Source: Trebonia sp963759545
GTDB taxonomy: Bacteria > Actinomycetota > Actinomycetes > Streptosporangiales > Streptosporangiaceae
Reading direction: 5' to 3'
NCBI GenBank assembly: GCA_963759545.1
Contig: CAVXAB010000006.1
Coordinates: 315,597 to 379,596 of the forward strand
DNA: 64,000 nucleotides
Below are positions 1 through 8,626 of this stretch, piece after piece. The notes beneath the pieces were generated by a model, which ran no database searches, had not been told where the DNA came from, and was given only the letters and a program-made list of their open reading frames with translations. Every line of letters begins with the position of its first letter. Within the stretch, counting starts at the first letter, position 1. The position numbers and the translations under genes were made by a program.

Positions 1-54
1 CCCGATCGGAAGGGGAAACGGCTCTGGCATGCCCGTCAGCGTAACACCACCCAT
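1..54 (-). CDS. possible divergent gene, 5' end only
   Basis: An open frame runs from an ATG at 54 (or 30) on the minus strand to the window edge, giving at most 18 codons. It faces away from the SDR gene and shares the short operator-rich interval at 61-95 with it, the usual layout of a small regulator divergent from its target. Too little is visible to name it. The inference rests on geometry alone, and the frame could be chance. Confidence 0.25.
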   Translation of the reverse strand, partial: MGGVTLTGMPEPFPLPIG

Positions 55-60
55 CGACGA

Positions 61-97
61 CTAAGAGTTTGACATCTAACTCTTAGACATCTAAGTT
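61..97 (+). promoter_or_regulatory. operator-covered promoter of the SDR gene
   Basis: A perfect inverted repeat CTAAGAGTT (61-69) / AACTCTTAG (78-86) overlaps a second one, CTTAGA (82-87) / TCTAAG (90-95), and GACATCTAA occurs twice as a direct repeat (71-79, 86-94). A good -35 hexamer TTGACA (69-74) lies 17 bp from a weak -10 at 92-97. Initiation would then fall on or next to the ATG at 105, so the transcript is probably leaderless, in keeping with the lack of a ribosome binding site. A repressor bound here, for example of MarR or TetR type, would block the polymerase. The regulator is not identified. Confidence 0.55.
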
Positions 98-104
98 ACT
101 GCCT

Positions 105-863
105 ATGGGAACTCTTGACAACCGGGTGGCCCTGGTCACCGGCAGCTCACGGGGCATCGGCGCGGCGATCGCGACAGAGTTCGCGCGCCAGGGCGCCGCT
201 GTCGCCGTCCACGGGCGCGACACGGACGCCGTCGCCCACGTCGTCGCCGCTATCAACCGCGACGGAGGCAAGGCCACCGGGGTGACCGGCGATCTGACCG
301 GCTTCGCCCAGGTGGAGACCGTCCGCGCCCGGGTCGAGGCGGAACTTGGCTCGGTGGACATCCTCGTCGCCAACGCGGGCGGCAACTTCACGCCGCCCGC
401 CCTGCTCGAAGAGATACCGGAAGACGGCTGGCGCGCGACCGTGGACGGCAACCTGTTCGCCACGTTCCTCACGCTCAAGAGCTTCCTGCCCGGCATGAAG
501 GCGCGCCACCGCGGCAGCATCATCACGATCGGCTCGGCGGCCGGCCGGCGAGCCGACGCGCGCTCTCCCATCCCCTACGGCGCGGCCAAGGCCGGGATCG
601 CGTTGCTCACCCAGCAGGTCGCGGCCCAGGCCGGCCCGTTCGGCGTCCGGGTCAACTGCATCGCGCCAGAGACGATCCTGACCGAGCGTAACCGCGAGCG
701 GATCCCGGCTGGGCAGCAGGAGGCACTCGCCGACTGGCACCCGCTGAAACGACTCGGCACGCCGGGCGACGTCGCGACCGCGGCCGCCTTCCTCGCCTCT
801 GACGACGCGGGATGGATCACCGGGGTGATCCTCGACGTGGCCGGCGGCGCGGTCCTAGTGTGA
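105..863 (+). CDS. SDR family NAD(P)-dependent oxidoreductase
   Basis: A 252-residue classical short-chain dehydrogenase/reductase. The Rossmann nucleotide-binding motif TGSSRGIG is at residues 12-19, the structural NAG motif at 90-92, and the catalytic triad is Ser144, Tyr158 and Lys162 (YGAAK). Length and motif spacing are normal for the FabG/3-oxoacyl-reductase-like branch, but substrate cannot be told from sequence. It probably acts as a cytosolic NAD(P)H-dependent ketone or alcohol oxidoreductase. The ATG at 105 follows an operator-rich promoter with no Shine-Dalgarno sequence, suggesting leaderless expression. The DUF385 gene starts 45 bp downstream on the same strand and may be cotranscribed. 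Confidence 0.9.
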   Translation: MGTLDNRVALVTGSSRGIGAAIATEFARQGAAVAVHGRDTDAVAHVVAAINRDGGKATGVTGDLTGFAQVETVRARVEAELGSVDILVANAGGNFTPPALLEEIPEDGWRATVDGNLFATFLTLKSFLPGMKARHRGSIITIGSAAGRRADARSPIPYGAAKAGIALLTQQVAAQAGPFGVRVNCIAPETILTERNRERIPAGQQEALADWHPLKRLGTPGDVATAAAFLASDDAGWITGVILDVAGGAVLV

Positions 864-908
864 CCCACCGTCAAGAACCGTCAAGAACCGTTTAGAAAGG
901 AAACCATC

Positions 909-1397
909 ATGGCCATGACCGCTTTCCCAGAAGACGCCGCCACCGCGGGCCGCAGGCAGGCCCGGATCATGCGGGTGGTGAACGTACCCATGCGGGCCGT
1001 GCTCAGCCTGCCGTTCCCTACACCGCTTTCCGCGAACCTGATGCTCATCTACTACACCGGGGTGAAGTCGGGCAAGGCGTACCGGCAGCCGGTGAGCTAC
1101 GCGCGCGACGGCGAGACGCTGCTGACTCCTGGCGGCGGCCGGTGGACGCTGAACCTCAAGGGCGGCAGGCAGGTCGCGCTGCGGCTCCGCGGCCGCCGCG
1201 TGCCTGCCCACGCCGACCTGGTGAGCGACCCCGCCGAGGTCGAGCGACTGCTCGGCGTCATCGCGGCGGGCAACCCGCGGGCAACGCGGTTCATCCCGCT
1301 GCCGCGCCGCCCGGACGGCAGCCTCGAGCCCGCGCCGCTCGCCGCCGCCATCGACCACGGCTTCCGCATCGTCCGCTGGCACTTGGACCGTAAATAG
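909..1397 (+). CDS. DUF385 / DDN-like nitroreductase-family protein
   Basis: A 162-residue protein of the deazaflavin (F420)-dependent nitroreductase-like family (DUF385, as in Mycobacterium DDN). The family core is visible around residues 40-85: a hydrophobic strand, then YTGVKSGKAYRQPVSY, then a GGGRWTLNLKGG turn. These split-barrel proteins bind F420 or FMN and reduce quinones or nitro compounds, but the cofactor and substrate here are inferred from family only. The start is well placed behind an AGAAAGGA ribosome binding site. A tandem decamer CCGTCAAGAA (869-878, 879-888) lies between it and the upstream SDR gene. The two genes may form a small redox operon. Confidence 0.8.
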   Translation: MAMTAFPEDAATAGRRQARIMRVVNVPMRAVLSLPFPTPLSANLMLIYYTGVKSGKAYRQPVSYARDGETLLTPGGGRWTLNLKGGRQVALRLRGRRVPAHADLVSDPAEVERLLGVIAAGNPRATRFIPLPRRPDGSLEPAPLAAAIDHGFRIVRWHLDRK

Positions 1398-1643
1398 ACG
1401 CACTCCAGTACACGCCACGCGGTCACTCTCGGACGGGACGGTGCCGTGATTGCGGGTCAAATGCGGGAAACCGCTACAGAGCCTGGTGACTTGCCCCGTT
1501 TTGTCAGCATTTATCGGAAGTGCTTTCCGGCCGGAACCACGATTGAGTGACACAGGTGGCGATATCCGCCCCGTATGACCCGCGATCTTTCCAGTGGCCA
1601 ACGGCCACTAGCGCCCAACGTCGGTCGGCCGCGGACGACCAGG

Positions 1644-2163
1644 TCAGCGGAAGGCGGGGGAGCGGGGCACCGGGGCGGGCGTCCTGGACTGGAGCAGCGG
1701 CAGGTCGCGCGGCACGATGACCGTGGACAGGACAATGGCCGACGTCGAGCGCGCGACGGAAGGGGACGAGTCGATGCGCAGCAGCACCTGCTGCAGGTCG
1801 GCGTGCGACGTCGCCGCGACCTTGCACACCACGTCCGCCGACCCGGTGATCGCGTAGGCCTCGAGCACGGCGGGGATCGCGGCCAGGTCCGCCTGCACCG
1901 CGGACAGCGCCCCCTGGGCGATCGACAGCGTGACGAACGCGAGCACCGCGAACCCGGCGGCGGCCACGTCGACGTCCGGGCCGTACCCGGTGATCACCCC
2001 GGCGTGCTCCATGCGGCGCAGCCGGGACTCCACGGTGGCCCTGCGCCACCTTGGTCACCCGCGACAGCTCAAGTGCCCCGGCGCGCGGGTTCTCCCGCAG
2101 CGCGGTCACCAGCGCGAGGTCGAGCGCGTCCAGTTCCGCCACGACACCAGCCCCCTTACGCAT
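1644..2163 (-). pseudogene. Lrp/AsnC regulator, frameshifted
   Basis: The first ~41 codons from the ATG at 2163 encode the AsnC-type helix-turn-helix (LDALDLALVTALRENPRAG and following). The rest of the HTH and the RAM effector domain continue in another frame from about 2036 down to the stop at 1644, including VLEAYAITGSADVVCKV. Deleting one base from the C run at 2039-2041 (CCC to CC) joins the two into a normal ~172-residue protein. The gene is divergent from hppD with a palindrome between them, so it is probably the autoregulated activator or repressor of tyrosine/4-hydroxyphenylpyruvate catabolism. The frameshift may be a sequencing error. Confidence 0.8.
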
Positions 2164-2165
2164 TA

Positions 2166-2247
2166 CTAGTCATTCTGACTAGCCTATGGCCAATATAGCG
2201 AGTCAAAATGCCCAACACGACTAGCAGAAGATGGGGTGGTTGACTAG
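2166..2247. promoter_or_regulatory. palindromic operator between AsnC gene and hppD
   Basis: A perfect inverted repeat CTAGTCATTCTGACTAG occupies 2166-2182, directly upstream of the regulator start. Further TGACTAG-type half sites occur at 2218-2224 (CGACTAG) and 2241-2247 (TGACTAG). Repeated half sites between divergent genes are the usual arrangement for Lrp/AsnC proteins, which bind as octamers and wrap DNA. The likely reading is autorepression of the regulator plus control of hppD. Confidence 0.65.
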
Positions 2248-2304
2248 AGAATGCCGAACCCGTTCTGATGGCTCCAGGCTTAAGCAGAACGACGGAGGCA
2301 CCCG

Positions 2305-3456
2305 ATGACAGTCGTAACCGACACCGACACGCTGACCGGCGTGGTCGCCCATGACACGACCCGCGACCCGTTCCCCGTCAGCGGCTGGGACGCGGTCGTC
2401 TGGGCCTCGGGGAACGCGACGCAGGCGGCGCTGTACTTCCAGCTGGCGTTCGGGATGCGGCTTGAGGCGTACTCGGGCCCGACGACCGGGAACCGCGACC
2501 ATCACGCGTACGTGCTCAGGGCCGGAGACGTTCGCTTCGTCATCAAGGGCGGGGTCAGCAAGGAAAGCGCCATCGCCGACCACCACCGCAGGCACGGCGA
2601 CGGCGTCATCGACGTCGCGCTCGAGGTCCCCGACGTGGACAAGTGCGTCGCGCACGCCCGCCAGGCCGGCGCGCAGATCGTCACCGAGCCGCACGACGAG
2701 ACCGACGAGCACGGCACCGTCCGCACCGCGACCCTCAGGACCTACGGCGAAACAACGCACTCGCTCGTCGACCGCACCCGCTACCACGGTCCCTACCTGC
2801 CCGGCTACGTCGCCCGCACGAGCGAGCTGGCAAACCAAGCGCCGGCGTTCGTCGCACTCGACCACGTCGTCGGCAACGTGGAACTCGGTGACATGGACGA
2901 GTGGGTGGAGTTCTACCACCGGGTCATGGGCTTCACGAACCTGGCGGAGTTCATCGGCGACGACATCGCCACCGAGTACTCGGCGCTGATGAGCAAGGTG
3001 GTGGCGAGCGGTGACCACCGGGTGAAGTTCCCGCTGAACGAGCCCGCGCAAGGCAAGCGGAAGTCGCAGATCGACGAGTACCTGGAGTTCTACGGCGGCC
3101 CTGGCGTCCAGCACCTGGCCCTGGCGACCCCGGACATCTGCGCCACCGTCGACGAGCTCGCGGCCCGTGGCGTGGAGTTCCTCGCGACGCCGGACACGTA
3201 CTACACCGACCCGGTGCTGCGGGAGCGGATCGGCCAGGTCCGCGTCCCCGTCGAGGAGCTCAAGGCACGCGGCATCCTCGTCGACCGTGACGAGGACGGC
3301 TACCTGCTGCAGATCTTCACCAAGCCGATCGGTGACCGGCCGACCGTGTTCTTCGAGTTCATCGAGCGCCATGGCTCGCTCGGCTTCGGCAAGGGCAACT
3401 TCCAGGCCCTGTTCCAGGCGATCGAGCGCGAGCAGGAGAGCCGGGGCAACCTCTAG
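2305..3456 (+). CDS. hppD: 4-hydroxyphenylpyruvate dioxygenase
   Basis: A 383-residue cytosolic non-heme iron dioxygenase that converts 4-hydroxyphenylpyruvate to homogentisate in tyrosine catabolism. Two vicinal-oxygen-chelate domains are visible. The iron ligands are His187 (LDHVVGN), His270 (GVQHLAL) and Glu351 (FFEFIER), and the C-terminal family signature GFGKGNFQALFQAIE follows. Length is typical of bacterial HPPD. An ACGGAGGC ribosome binding site supports the ATG at 2305. No homogentisate dioxygenase or fumarylacetoacetase lies nearby, so homogentisate may be degraded by a remote gene set or oxidised to pigment. The divergent AsnC gene and shared palindrome point to amino-acid-responsive control. 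Confidence 0.96.
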   Translation: MTVVTDTDTLTGVVAHDTTRDPFPVSGWDAVVWASGNATQAALYFQLAFGMRLEAYSGPTTGNRDHHAYVLRAGDVRFVIKGGVSKESAIADHHRRHGDGVIDVALEVPDVDKCVAHARQAGAQIVTEPHDETDEHGTVRTATLRTYGETTHSLVDRTRYHGPYLPGYVARTSELANQAPAFVALDHVVGNVELGDMDEWVEFYHRVMGFTNLAEFIGDDIATEYSALMSKVVASGDHRVKFPLNEPAQGKRKSQIDEYLEFYGGPGVQHLALATPDICATVDELAARGVEFLATPDTYYTDPVLRERIGQVRVPVEELKARGILVDRDEDGYLLQIFTKPIGDRPTVFFEFIERHGSLGFGKGNFQALFQAIEREQESRGNL

Positions 3457-3487
3457 CGGTTGCCCGCGGGGCAGCTCAGGGCCGGGT

Positions 3488-3551
3488 CCCTAAGCACGGC
3501 CCAAGCACGGGCCCTAAAGCACGGCCCTAAAGCACGGGCCCTAAAGCACGG
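3488..3551. repeat. 12-14 bp tandem repeat between convergent genes
   Basis: Five imperfect units of the form CCCTAAAGCACGGG follow each other at 3488-3499, 3500-3511, 3512-3524, 3525-3538 and 3539-3551. Unit lengths are 12, 12, 13, 14 and 13. The last unit contains the stop codon of the regulator at 3541, so the array has reached into the end of a coding sequence. It lies between convergent hppD and the first LuxR-type gene. No terminator stem is obvious. Confidence 0.75.
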
Positions 3552-5973
3552 TGCGGGCGGGCAGCCCGCCGGCCTCCTCGAGCCACGGCCCGAGCTGGTC
3601 GGCGGAGGTGACGCCGAGCTTGCCGAAGACGCTCGCCAGCTGCTTCTCGACCGTGCCCGTGGACAGGTACAGCTGCCTGGCGATCTGCTCGGTCGACAGC
3701 CCGGTCTCCGCGAGGTAGGCGATCTCCCATTCCCTGTCGGTCAGCTTGCCCGGCTGCGGGATGCCGGGGACCCGCTTGCCCGGTGCCTCGGCGCCGGCGA
3801 TCGCGAGCGCGACCATGTCGTCGTGCGGCGCAATGCTGCCGCGGGTGAACAGCGAGTCGAAGCGCCGCTGGCCAAGCGCCACGCGGCAGGCCGCGATCGA
3901 CTGCTCGTGGACCTGCAGGAGGGCCGCGGTGCCCCCAAGGCGGCCGCCGGCCAGCTTCCACAGCGGGTCCGCGGCGCCGAGCAGCCAGGCGGCCCGCACG
4001 TGGCGGCCGGCCCTGGCGGCCAGCCAGCCGTGGATCTCCAGGCAGTAGGCCGTCCCCACCATGTCGCCGAGTTCGTGCTTGAGCAGCAGCGACTTGTTGA
4101 GCACGCGGGCGGTCTCCGGGTCACTGCGCGGCTCCCAGTACAGGGCCATGCCGGAGATCGCGTAGCCCCAGGCGGAGGCCCACCACTCCTTGGCGCCGCC
4201 GAACCGGCTCACGGCCCGCGCGCCGTAGCGGAGCGTCTCCGCCGGGTCGCCGGACAGGTGGGAAAGGTGCGCCCAGTGGCAGTCGAGGATGGCAAGCCCG
4301 GTGCGGTCGCCGAGCGCCTCAAGCTTCGACTCCGCCTTCGCCGCGGCCACCCGCGCCTCGTCGTACCTGGCGGCGATCGTCAGGGCGAGCGTCAGGTAGT
4401 TGTAGCCGCGGCCGATGAGCCGGTCGTCGCCGAGTTCGTGGCCGATCTGAGTGCCCGCGCTCGCGTCGGCCACGGCCTCGGCGGCCTCGCCCTGCATCGC
4501 GCCGAGGTACCCGCGGCTGGCCAGGGCCCAGCCGCGTTCCGGCGTCGACGCGTCGGGCAGCGTGTCGAGCACCTTGCGGTACCAGTACCGGCCCTCGCGC
4601 AGCAAGCCGGACATGTGCCAGTACCCGTACAGCGCGTTGGCGAGCTCCGCGCCCTGACGGATCCGCTCGCGCCGCTCGTCGTCGAGCGTGTACTGGAGCG
4701 CGGCCCTGAGGTTGCTGTGCTCGCGGCGCAGCTCGCGGAACCGCTCAAGCTGCACCTCGTCGGTGAGGTGCTCGGCGAAGTACTGTGCCTTGGCCAGGTA
4801 GCGGCCGATGAACCGGTCGCGGACCCCGTCCTCGCCCCCCGACGCGCTCAGCATCTCGCCGCCGAACTCGTGAATGGTGTCGAGCATCCGGTACCACGCC
4901 GGCTGGTCCTCATCGAGCACCCCGACCGTGGTCGGCTGCACGCGGACAAGGACCGACTTGTCGACGAGCCGGATGATCGTTTCCAGGATGTCGTCCTCGT
5001 CGAGGCCGGCGCTGGCGCAGACCTCCCTGGCGGCGGCGACGTTGAAGGCGCCGGCGAACACCGACAGCCGCGCCCACAGCGCCCGCTCCGCGTCGGTGCA
5101 GAGCTCGTAGCTCCAGCCGATCGCGTCCCGCAGCGTCCGGTGCCGGCCTTCGCTCACGCTGTTCCCGCCGGTCAGCAGCGGCAGCCGATGGTCAAGCCGC
5201 GCGGCGAGCTCGGCGAGCGACAGCGTGCGGAGCCGGACGGCGGCCAGCTCGATGGCGAGCGGGATGCCGTCGAGCCGCTCGCAGAGCCGGATCACGTCGG
5301 CGCGGTTCGCGTCGGTCAGCGTGAACCCGGGCACGACGGCGGCGGCCCGCCGCGCGAAGAGCTCAACGGCGTCGCCGGCGGTGGCCGCCTCAGCGCCGCC
5401 GCCGGGTTCGGCGCCGGCTTGAAAGTCCGTGATCCCGAACGGGAGCGGCCCTTCGCCCGTCCCCTCCGGCTGTGTCACCGGGAGCGGGCGGACGGGGAAG
5501 GTGGTCTCTCCGTCCACGTCCAGCGGCTCGCGGCTGCTGGTGAGCACGGTCACCTGCGGCGCCGCGATGAGGATCGCCTCGACCAGCTCGGCGACGGCGT
5601 CGATGAGGTGCTCGCAGGTGTCAAGGATCAGCAGCAGGCGGCGGTCGCTCAGGTGGGCGAGCAGCGCGTCGCGCTGCGAGGCGAGTGCCTGCTCGGCCAG
5701 CCCGAGCCTGCGGGCGACGGTGTGCGGCAGCAGCTCGGGGTCGCGCAGCGCGGACAGCTCAACCCAGCAGATGCCGTCCGCGTAGCGGGCGGCGGCCGTC
5801 TCCGCGGCGCGCCGGACGATGCGGGTCTTGCCGACCCCGCCCGGCCCGACAAGCGTAATCAGGCGCGCATCGCGCAGCAATCCGTCGATTTGGCGTAGCT
5901 CCGTCGTCCGCCCGACGAATTCGTTCGTCTCCGCGGGGAGCTGACCGACCCCCCCGGCCTGAGTGACTGCCAT
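3541..5973 (-). CDS. STAND ATPase-TPR regulator with LuxR HTH (copy 1)
   Basis: An 810-residue AfsR/LAL-like regulator. The N-terminal P-loop ATPase has Walker A GPGGVGKT at residues 43-50 and Walker B-like LLLILDTCEHL near 113, followed by a winged-helix segment, a long helical TPR-like repeat region, and a C-terminal LuxR-type helix-turn-helix (LTDREWEIAYLAETGLSTEQIARQ and following, roughly 735-790). ATP binding and a ligand or partner sensed by the TPR region would control DNA binding. It is the last of four tandem paralogues, 199 bp after copy 2. Its HTH differs more from copies 2 and 4 (STGTVEKQ instead of RTVDAH), so its target may differ. The start has a GGTGGTGA ribosome binding site. 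Confidence 0.88.
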   Translation of the reverse strand: MAVTQAGGVGQLPAETNEFVGRTTELRQIDGLLRDARLITLVGPGGVGKTRIVRRAAETAAARYADGICWVELSALRDPELLPHTVARRLGLAEQALASQRDALLAHLSDRRLLLILDTCEHLIDAVAELVEAILIAAPQVTVLTSSREPLDVDGETTFPVRPLPVTQPEGTGEGPLPFGITDFQAGAEPGGGAEAATAGDAVELFARRAAAVVPGFTLTDANRADVIRLCERLDGIPLAIELAAVRLRTLSLAELAARLDHRLPLLTGGNSVSEGRHRTLRDAIGWSYELCTDAERALWARLSVFAGAFNVAAAREVCASAGLDEDDILETIIRLVDKSVLVRVQPTTVGVLDEDQPAWYRMLDTIHEFGGEMLSASGGEDGVRDRFIGRYLAKAQYFAEHLTDEVQLERFRELRREHSNLRAALQYTLDDERRERIRQGAELANALYGYWHMSGLLREGRYWYRKVLDTLPDASTPERGWALASRGYLGAMQGEAAEAVADASAGTQIGHELGDDRLIGRGYNYLTLALTIAARYDEARVAAAKAESKLEALGDRTGLAILDCHWAHLSHLSGDPAETLRYGARAVSRFGGAKEWWASAWGYAISGMALYWEPRSDPETARVLNKSLLLKHELGDMVGTAYCLEIHGWLAARAGRHVRAAWLLGAADPLWKLAGGRLGGTAALLQVHEQSIAACRVALGQRRFDSLFTRGSIAPHDDMVALAIAGAEAPGKRVPGIPQPGKLTDREWEIAYLAETGLSTEQIARQLYLSTGTVEKQLASVFGKLGVTSADQLGPWLEEAGGLPARTVL

Positions 5974-6172
5974 GTCACCACCATTATGTTATGGCGAGCG
6001 CCGCGTATAAAGCGTTCTCCGGTAATTGTGCAGCTCAGGACCTGGCAGACGCCCGGCAGGCCCGCCGGGGCCCACGAGCGTGACAGGGTGGCACGTCGCG
6101 CGGGCGCGGTCGTGACCCCCCTTGTCGCGTAACCGTGGACTCGCTAAGCGTACTGGCGGGAATTACCGGGCG

Positions 6173-8626
6173 CTACGCGTTCGCGCCGGCGTCCGTCGCG
6201 GCGGAATGCTCGCGCAACTGGATCGTTAGCATTACCCGCGATGTAATTCCGAGCTTGCCGAATATGTGCTCAAGGTGCGCGTCGACGGTGCGCCGCGAGA
6301 TGAAGAGCATCTCGGCGATCTGCCGGTTGGACAGCCCCGCCGCGACGAGGCTCGCGATCTCCCGCTCGCGGGCCGTGAGCTGGCTGGGGAGGCGGATCCG
6401 GGTGCCGTCGCCGCCCGCCGCGGGGTCACCGATGTCGTTGAGGGCGAAGGCGGCCATCGCCTCAACCGGGTGCCGCACCCCGCGGGCGAACAGCTCGGCG
6501 AACAGCTTCCCGCCAAGCGCGCTGCCGCAGCCGCCCACGGCCTCGGCGTGCAGCCGCTCGAAGGAGGCGGTGGCGGCGAGCCGACCGCCCGCCCGCTCCC
6601 ACAGCGGGTCGGCGCCGCCGAGCAGCCAGGCGGCGCGCTGGTGGCTGCCCGCCCTGGCCGCCAGCCAGCCAAGCAGCTCAAGCGTGAACGCGATGCCGAT
6701 CACGTCGCCGATCTCCTGCTTGACCTGCAGCGCCCTGGTGGCGGTCCACGTGGACTCGATGTCGCGGCCCGCCAGGTACAAGCCGAGCGAGGCGAGCATG
6801 TACAGGTTGGCGTGCAGCCATCGTTCGCGGGAGCCGCTGAGCTGGCGCAGGCCGCGCTCCACGTGCCCGAGCGCGGCCTCGATGTCGTCGTTGAGCAGGG
6901 CCAGGTAAGTGAGCTGGGTGTCGAGGCTGGCGAGACCGAACTGGTCGTCAAGCGCGGTAAGCCGCCGCCTGGCCTCCTCACCCGACTCCGCGGCCGCCGC
7001 CAGCCGCCCCTTGCCGCTCAGCGCCGCGGTCTTCACCAGGTAGCCGCGGGCGGCGAGTGCCTTGTCGCCAAGCGCCGCGGCGAGCGCGATGGCCTGCGAC
7101 GCGGCATCGAGGGCGCCGGGCGCGTCGCCCTGCATGACCAGCAGGTGGCCGCGCTCAAGCACCGCGTGGCCCCGCTCGGCCGAGCCCTCCCGTGCCCGCT
7201 CGGCGGCACCGGCGAGCCAGTAACTGCCTTCGCGGGCAAGACCGCGGGCACGCCAGTAAACAGCAAGCGCGGTGGCAAGCTCGACACCGTCCGATTCTGC
7301 AGCGGCCTCGGACTCCCAGAACGCGTATTCAAGCGCGGCCCTGACGTTGGCGTGCTCGCGGCGCAGTTCGCGCATCCGGGCGAGCTGGTCGTCGTCGAGG
7401 AAATGGTCACGGAAGTACCTGGCCATGGCCAGGTAGCGGGCGATGAAGCGGCGCCGCGTGCCGCCCGCGTCGCCGGACGCGTCGAGCCGCTCGGCGCCGA
7501 ACTCGCGGATGGTGCCGAGCATGCGGTACTGGGTGGGCGCGCCGCCCGCGTCGATCCTGACGATCACCGACTTGTCCACCAGCCGGATGACCGTCGGCAT
7601 GACCTGGTCGGTGTCCGGCCCGTCGGCGCACACCTCCTCGGCCGCGGTCATGGTGAACGGCCCCGCGAAGACCGAAAGGCGCGCCCACATCGCCTGCTCG
7701 GCGGGGGTGCAGAGGTCGTGACTCCAGCTGATCGCGTCCCGCAGCGTCCGGTGGCGGCCGCCGCGCTGCCCGCTTGTCAGCAGCGCGAGGCGCTGGTCGA
7801 GGCGGCTGGCGAGCTCATCGAGCGGCAGCGCGCGCAGCCGCACCGCGGCAAGCTCGATGGCCAGCGGTATGCCGTCGAGCCGCTGGCACAGCCTGATCAC
7901 GTCGGGCAGGTCGTCGGTGGTGGCGGTGAAGCCGGGGACCGCGGCGGCCGCGCGCTCGAGGAACAGCTCCACCGCGCTGTTGTCCTCCGGGGGGACGACC
8001 CCCCGCTCCGCTCGCCCGGGGGGACGCCCACCCCAAACCCCCCCGGGGCCCCGGCTGTGCGCCCGATGGGGAAAACCGCCATCGTATCGGGCGCACGGAT
8101 CGTCGGCCAGCTCGTCAAACTGTGCGACCGGCAGCGGGGCGACGGGGCAGGCGTTCTCGCCGCTCACGTCCAGCGGTTCCCTGCTCGTGGCGAGCAGGGT
8201 GACGCGTGCCGCCCGGGCGACGACCGCCTCGGCGAACATCGCGCAGGCGTCGATGAGGTGCTCGCAGGTGTCGAGGATCAGCAGGAGATGGCGGTCGTTC
8301 AGGTAAGCGAGCACCGCGTCCAGGTGGGCACCCTGGGACTGCTCGGGGAGGCCGAGCGCGGCCGCGACCGTGTGCACCAGGAGCCCTGGCTCGCGCAGCG
8401 CGGAAAGGTCGACCAGGCAGACACCGTCGGCGAAGCCTGGCGCCGCCGCGGCGGCGGCGCGCAGCGCGAGGCGGCTCTTGCCGACGCCGCCCGGGCCGGT
8501 CACCGTGATCAGCCGGGCCTGTTCAAGCAGCGCGCTCAGCCGGGCGAGCTCTGCCTCCCGGCCGATGAACCCGGTCGTCTCAACGGGGAGCTGCCCGTGC
8601 TGCCGCCCGGTGGGGCCAGCGAACAT
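6173..8626 (-). CDS. STAND ATPase-TPR regulator with LuxR HTH (copy 2)
   Basis: An 817-residue paralogue of its neighbours. Walker A GPGGVGKS is at residues 44-51 and LLLILDTCEHL around 110-120, with a TPR-like helical region in the middle. A clear LuxR helix-turn-helix ends the protein (LTAREREIASLVAAGLSNRQ then ISRRTVDAHLEHIFGKLG). Unlike the others it carries about 36 extra residues rich in Gly, Pro and Arg between the ATPase subdomains, encoded by a palindromic repeat at 7989-8096 that keeps the frame open. The start follows GTGAGGATCCC. It lies 87 bp downstream of copy 3 and is probably in the same transcript. Ligand and targets are unknown. Confidence 0.88.
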   Translation of the reverse strand: MFAGPTGRQHGQLPVETTGFIGREAELARLSALLEQARLITVTGPGGVGKSRLALRAAAAAAPGFADGVCLVDLSALREPGLLVHTVAAALGLPEQSQGAHLDAVLAYLNDRHLLLILDTCEHLIDACAMFAEAVVARAARVTLLATSREPLDVSGENACPVAPLPVAQFDELADDPCARYDGGFPHRAHSRGPGGVWGGRPPGRAERGVVPPEDNSAVELFLERAAAAVPGFTATTDDLPDVIRLCQRLDGIPLAIELAAVRLRALPLDELASRLDQRLALLTSGQRGGRHRTLRDAISWSHDLCTPAEQAMWARLSVFAGPFTMTAAEEVCADGPDTDQVMPTVIRLVDKSVIVRIDAGGAPTQYRMLGTIREFGAERLDASGDAGGTRRRFIARYLAMARYFRDHFLDDDQLARMRELRREHANVRAALEYAFWESEAAAESDGVELATALAVYWRARGLAREGSYWLAGAAERAREGSAERGHAVLERGHLLVMQGDAPGALDAASQAIALAAALGDKALAARGYLVKTAALSGKGRLAAAAESGEEARRRLTALDDQFGLASLDTQLTYLALLNDDIEAALGHVERGLRQLSGSRERWLHANLYMLASLGLYLAGRDIESTWTATRALQVKQEIGDVIGIAFTLELLGWLAARAGSHQRAAWLLGGADPLWERAGGRLAATASFERLHAEAVGGCGSALGGKLFAELFARGVRHPVEAMAAFALNDIGDPAAGGDGTRIRLPSQLTAREREIASLVAAGLSNRQIAEMLFISRRTVDAHLEHIFGKLGITSRVMLTIQLREHSAATDAGANA
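7989..8096. repeat. palindromic repeat element inserted in coding sequence
   Basis: A GC-rich head with GGGGGGNCGNCCCCCC-type stems (from 7989) is followed by a hairpin with perfect 11-bp arms GTGCGCCCGAT (8057-8067) and ATCGGGCGCAC (8086-8096) around an 18-nt loop containing GAAAACCGCCATCGT. The same head, arms and loop pattern recurs in noncoding DNA at 13632-13714 and 57219-57287. The length keeps the host reading frame, and the insertion point is a variable linker of the regulator. Confidence 0.75.

Noticed and set aside
3460..5898. An 812-codon open frame on the plus strand opposite regulator copy 1, and a similar one at 6266-8701
   Set aside because: They are antisense shadows caused by strong third-position G/C bias. 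They have no family motifs, and their codon usage is atypical, while the minus-strand frames encode clear ATPase and LuxR domains.
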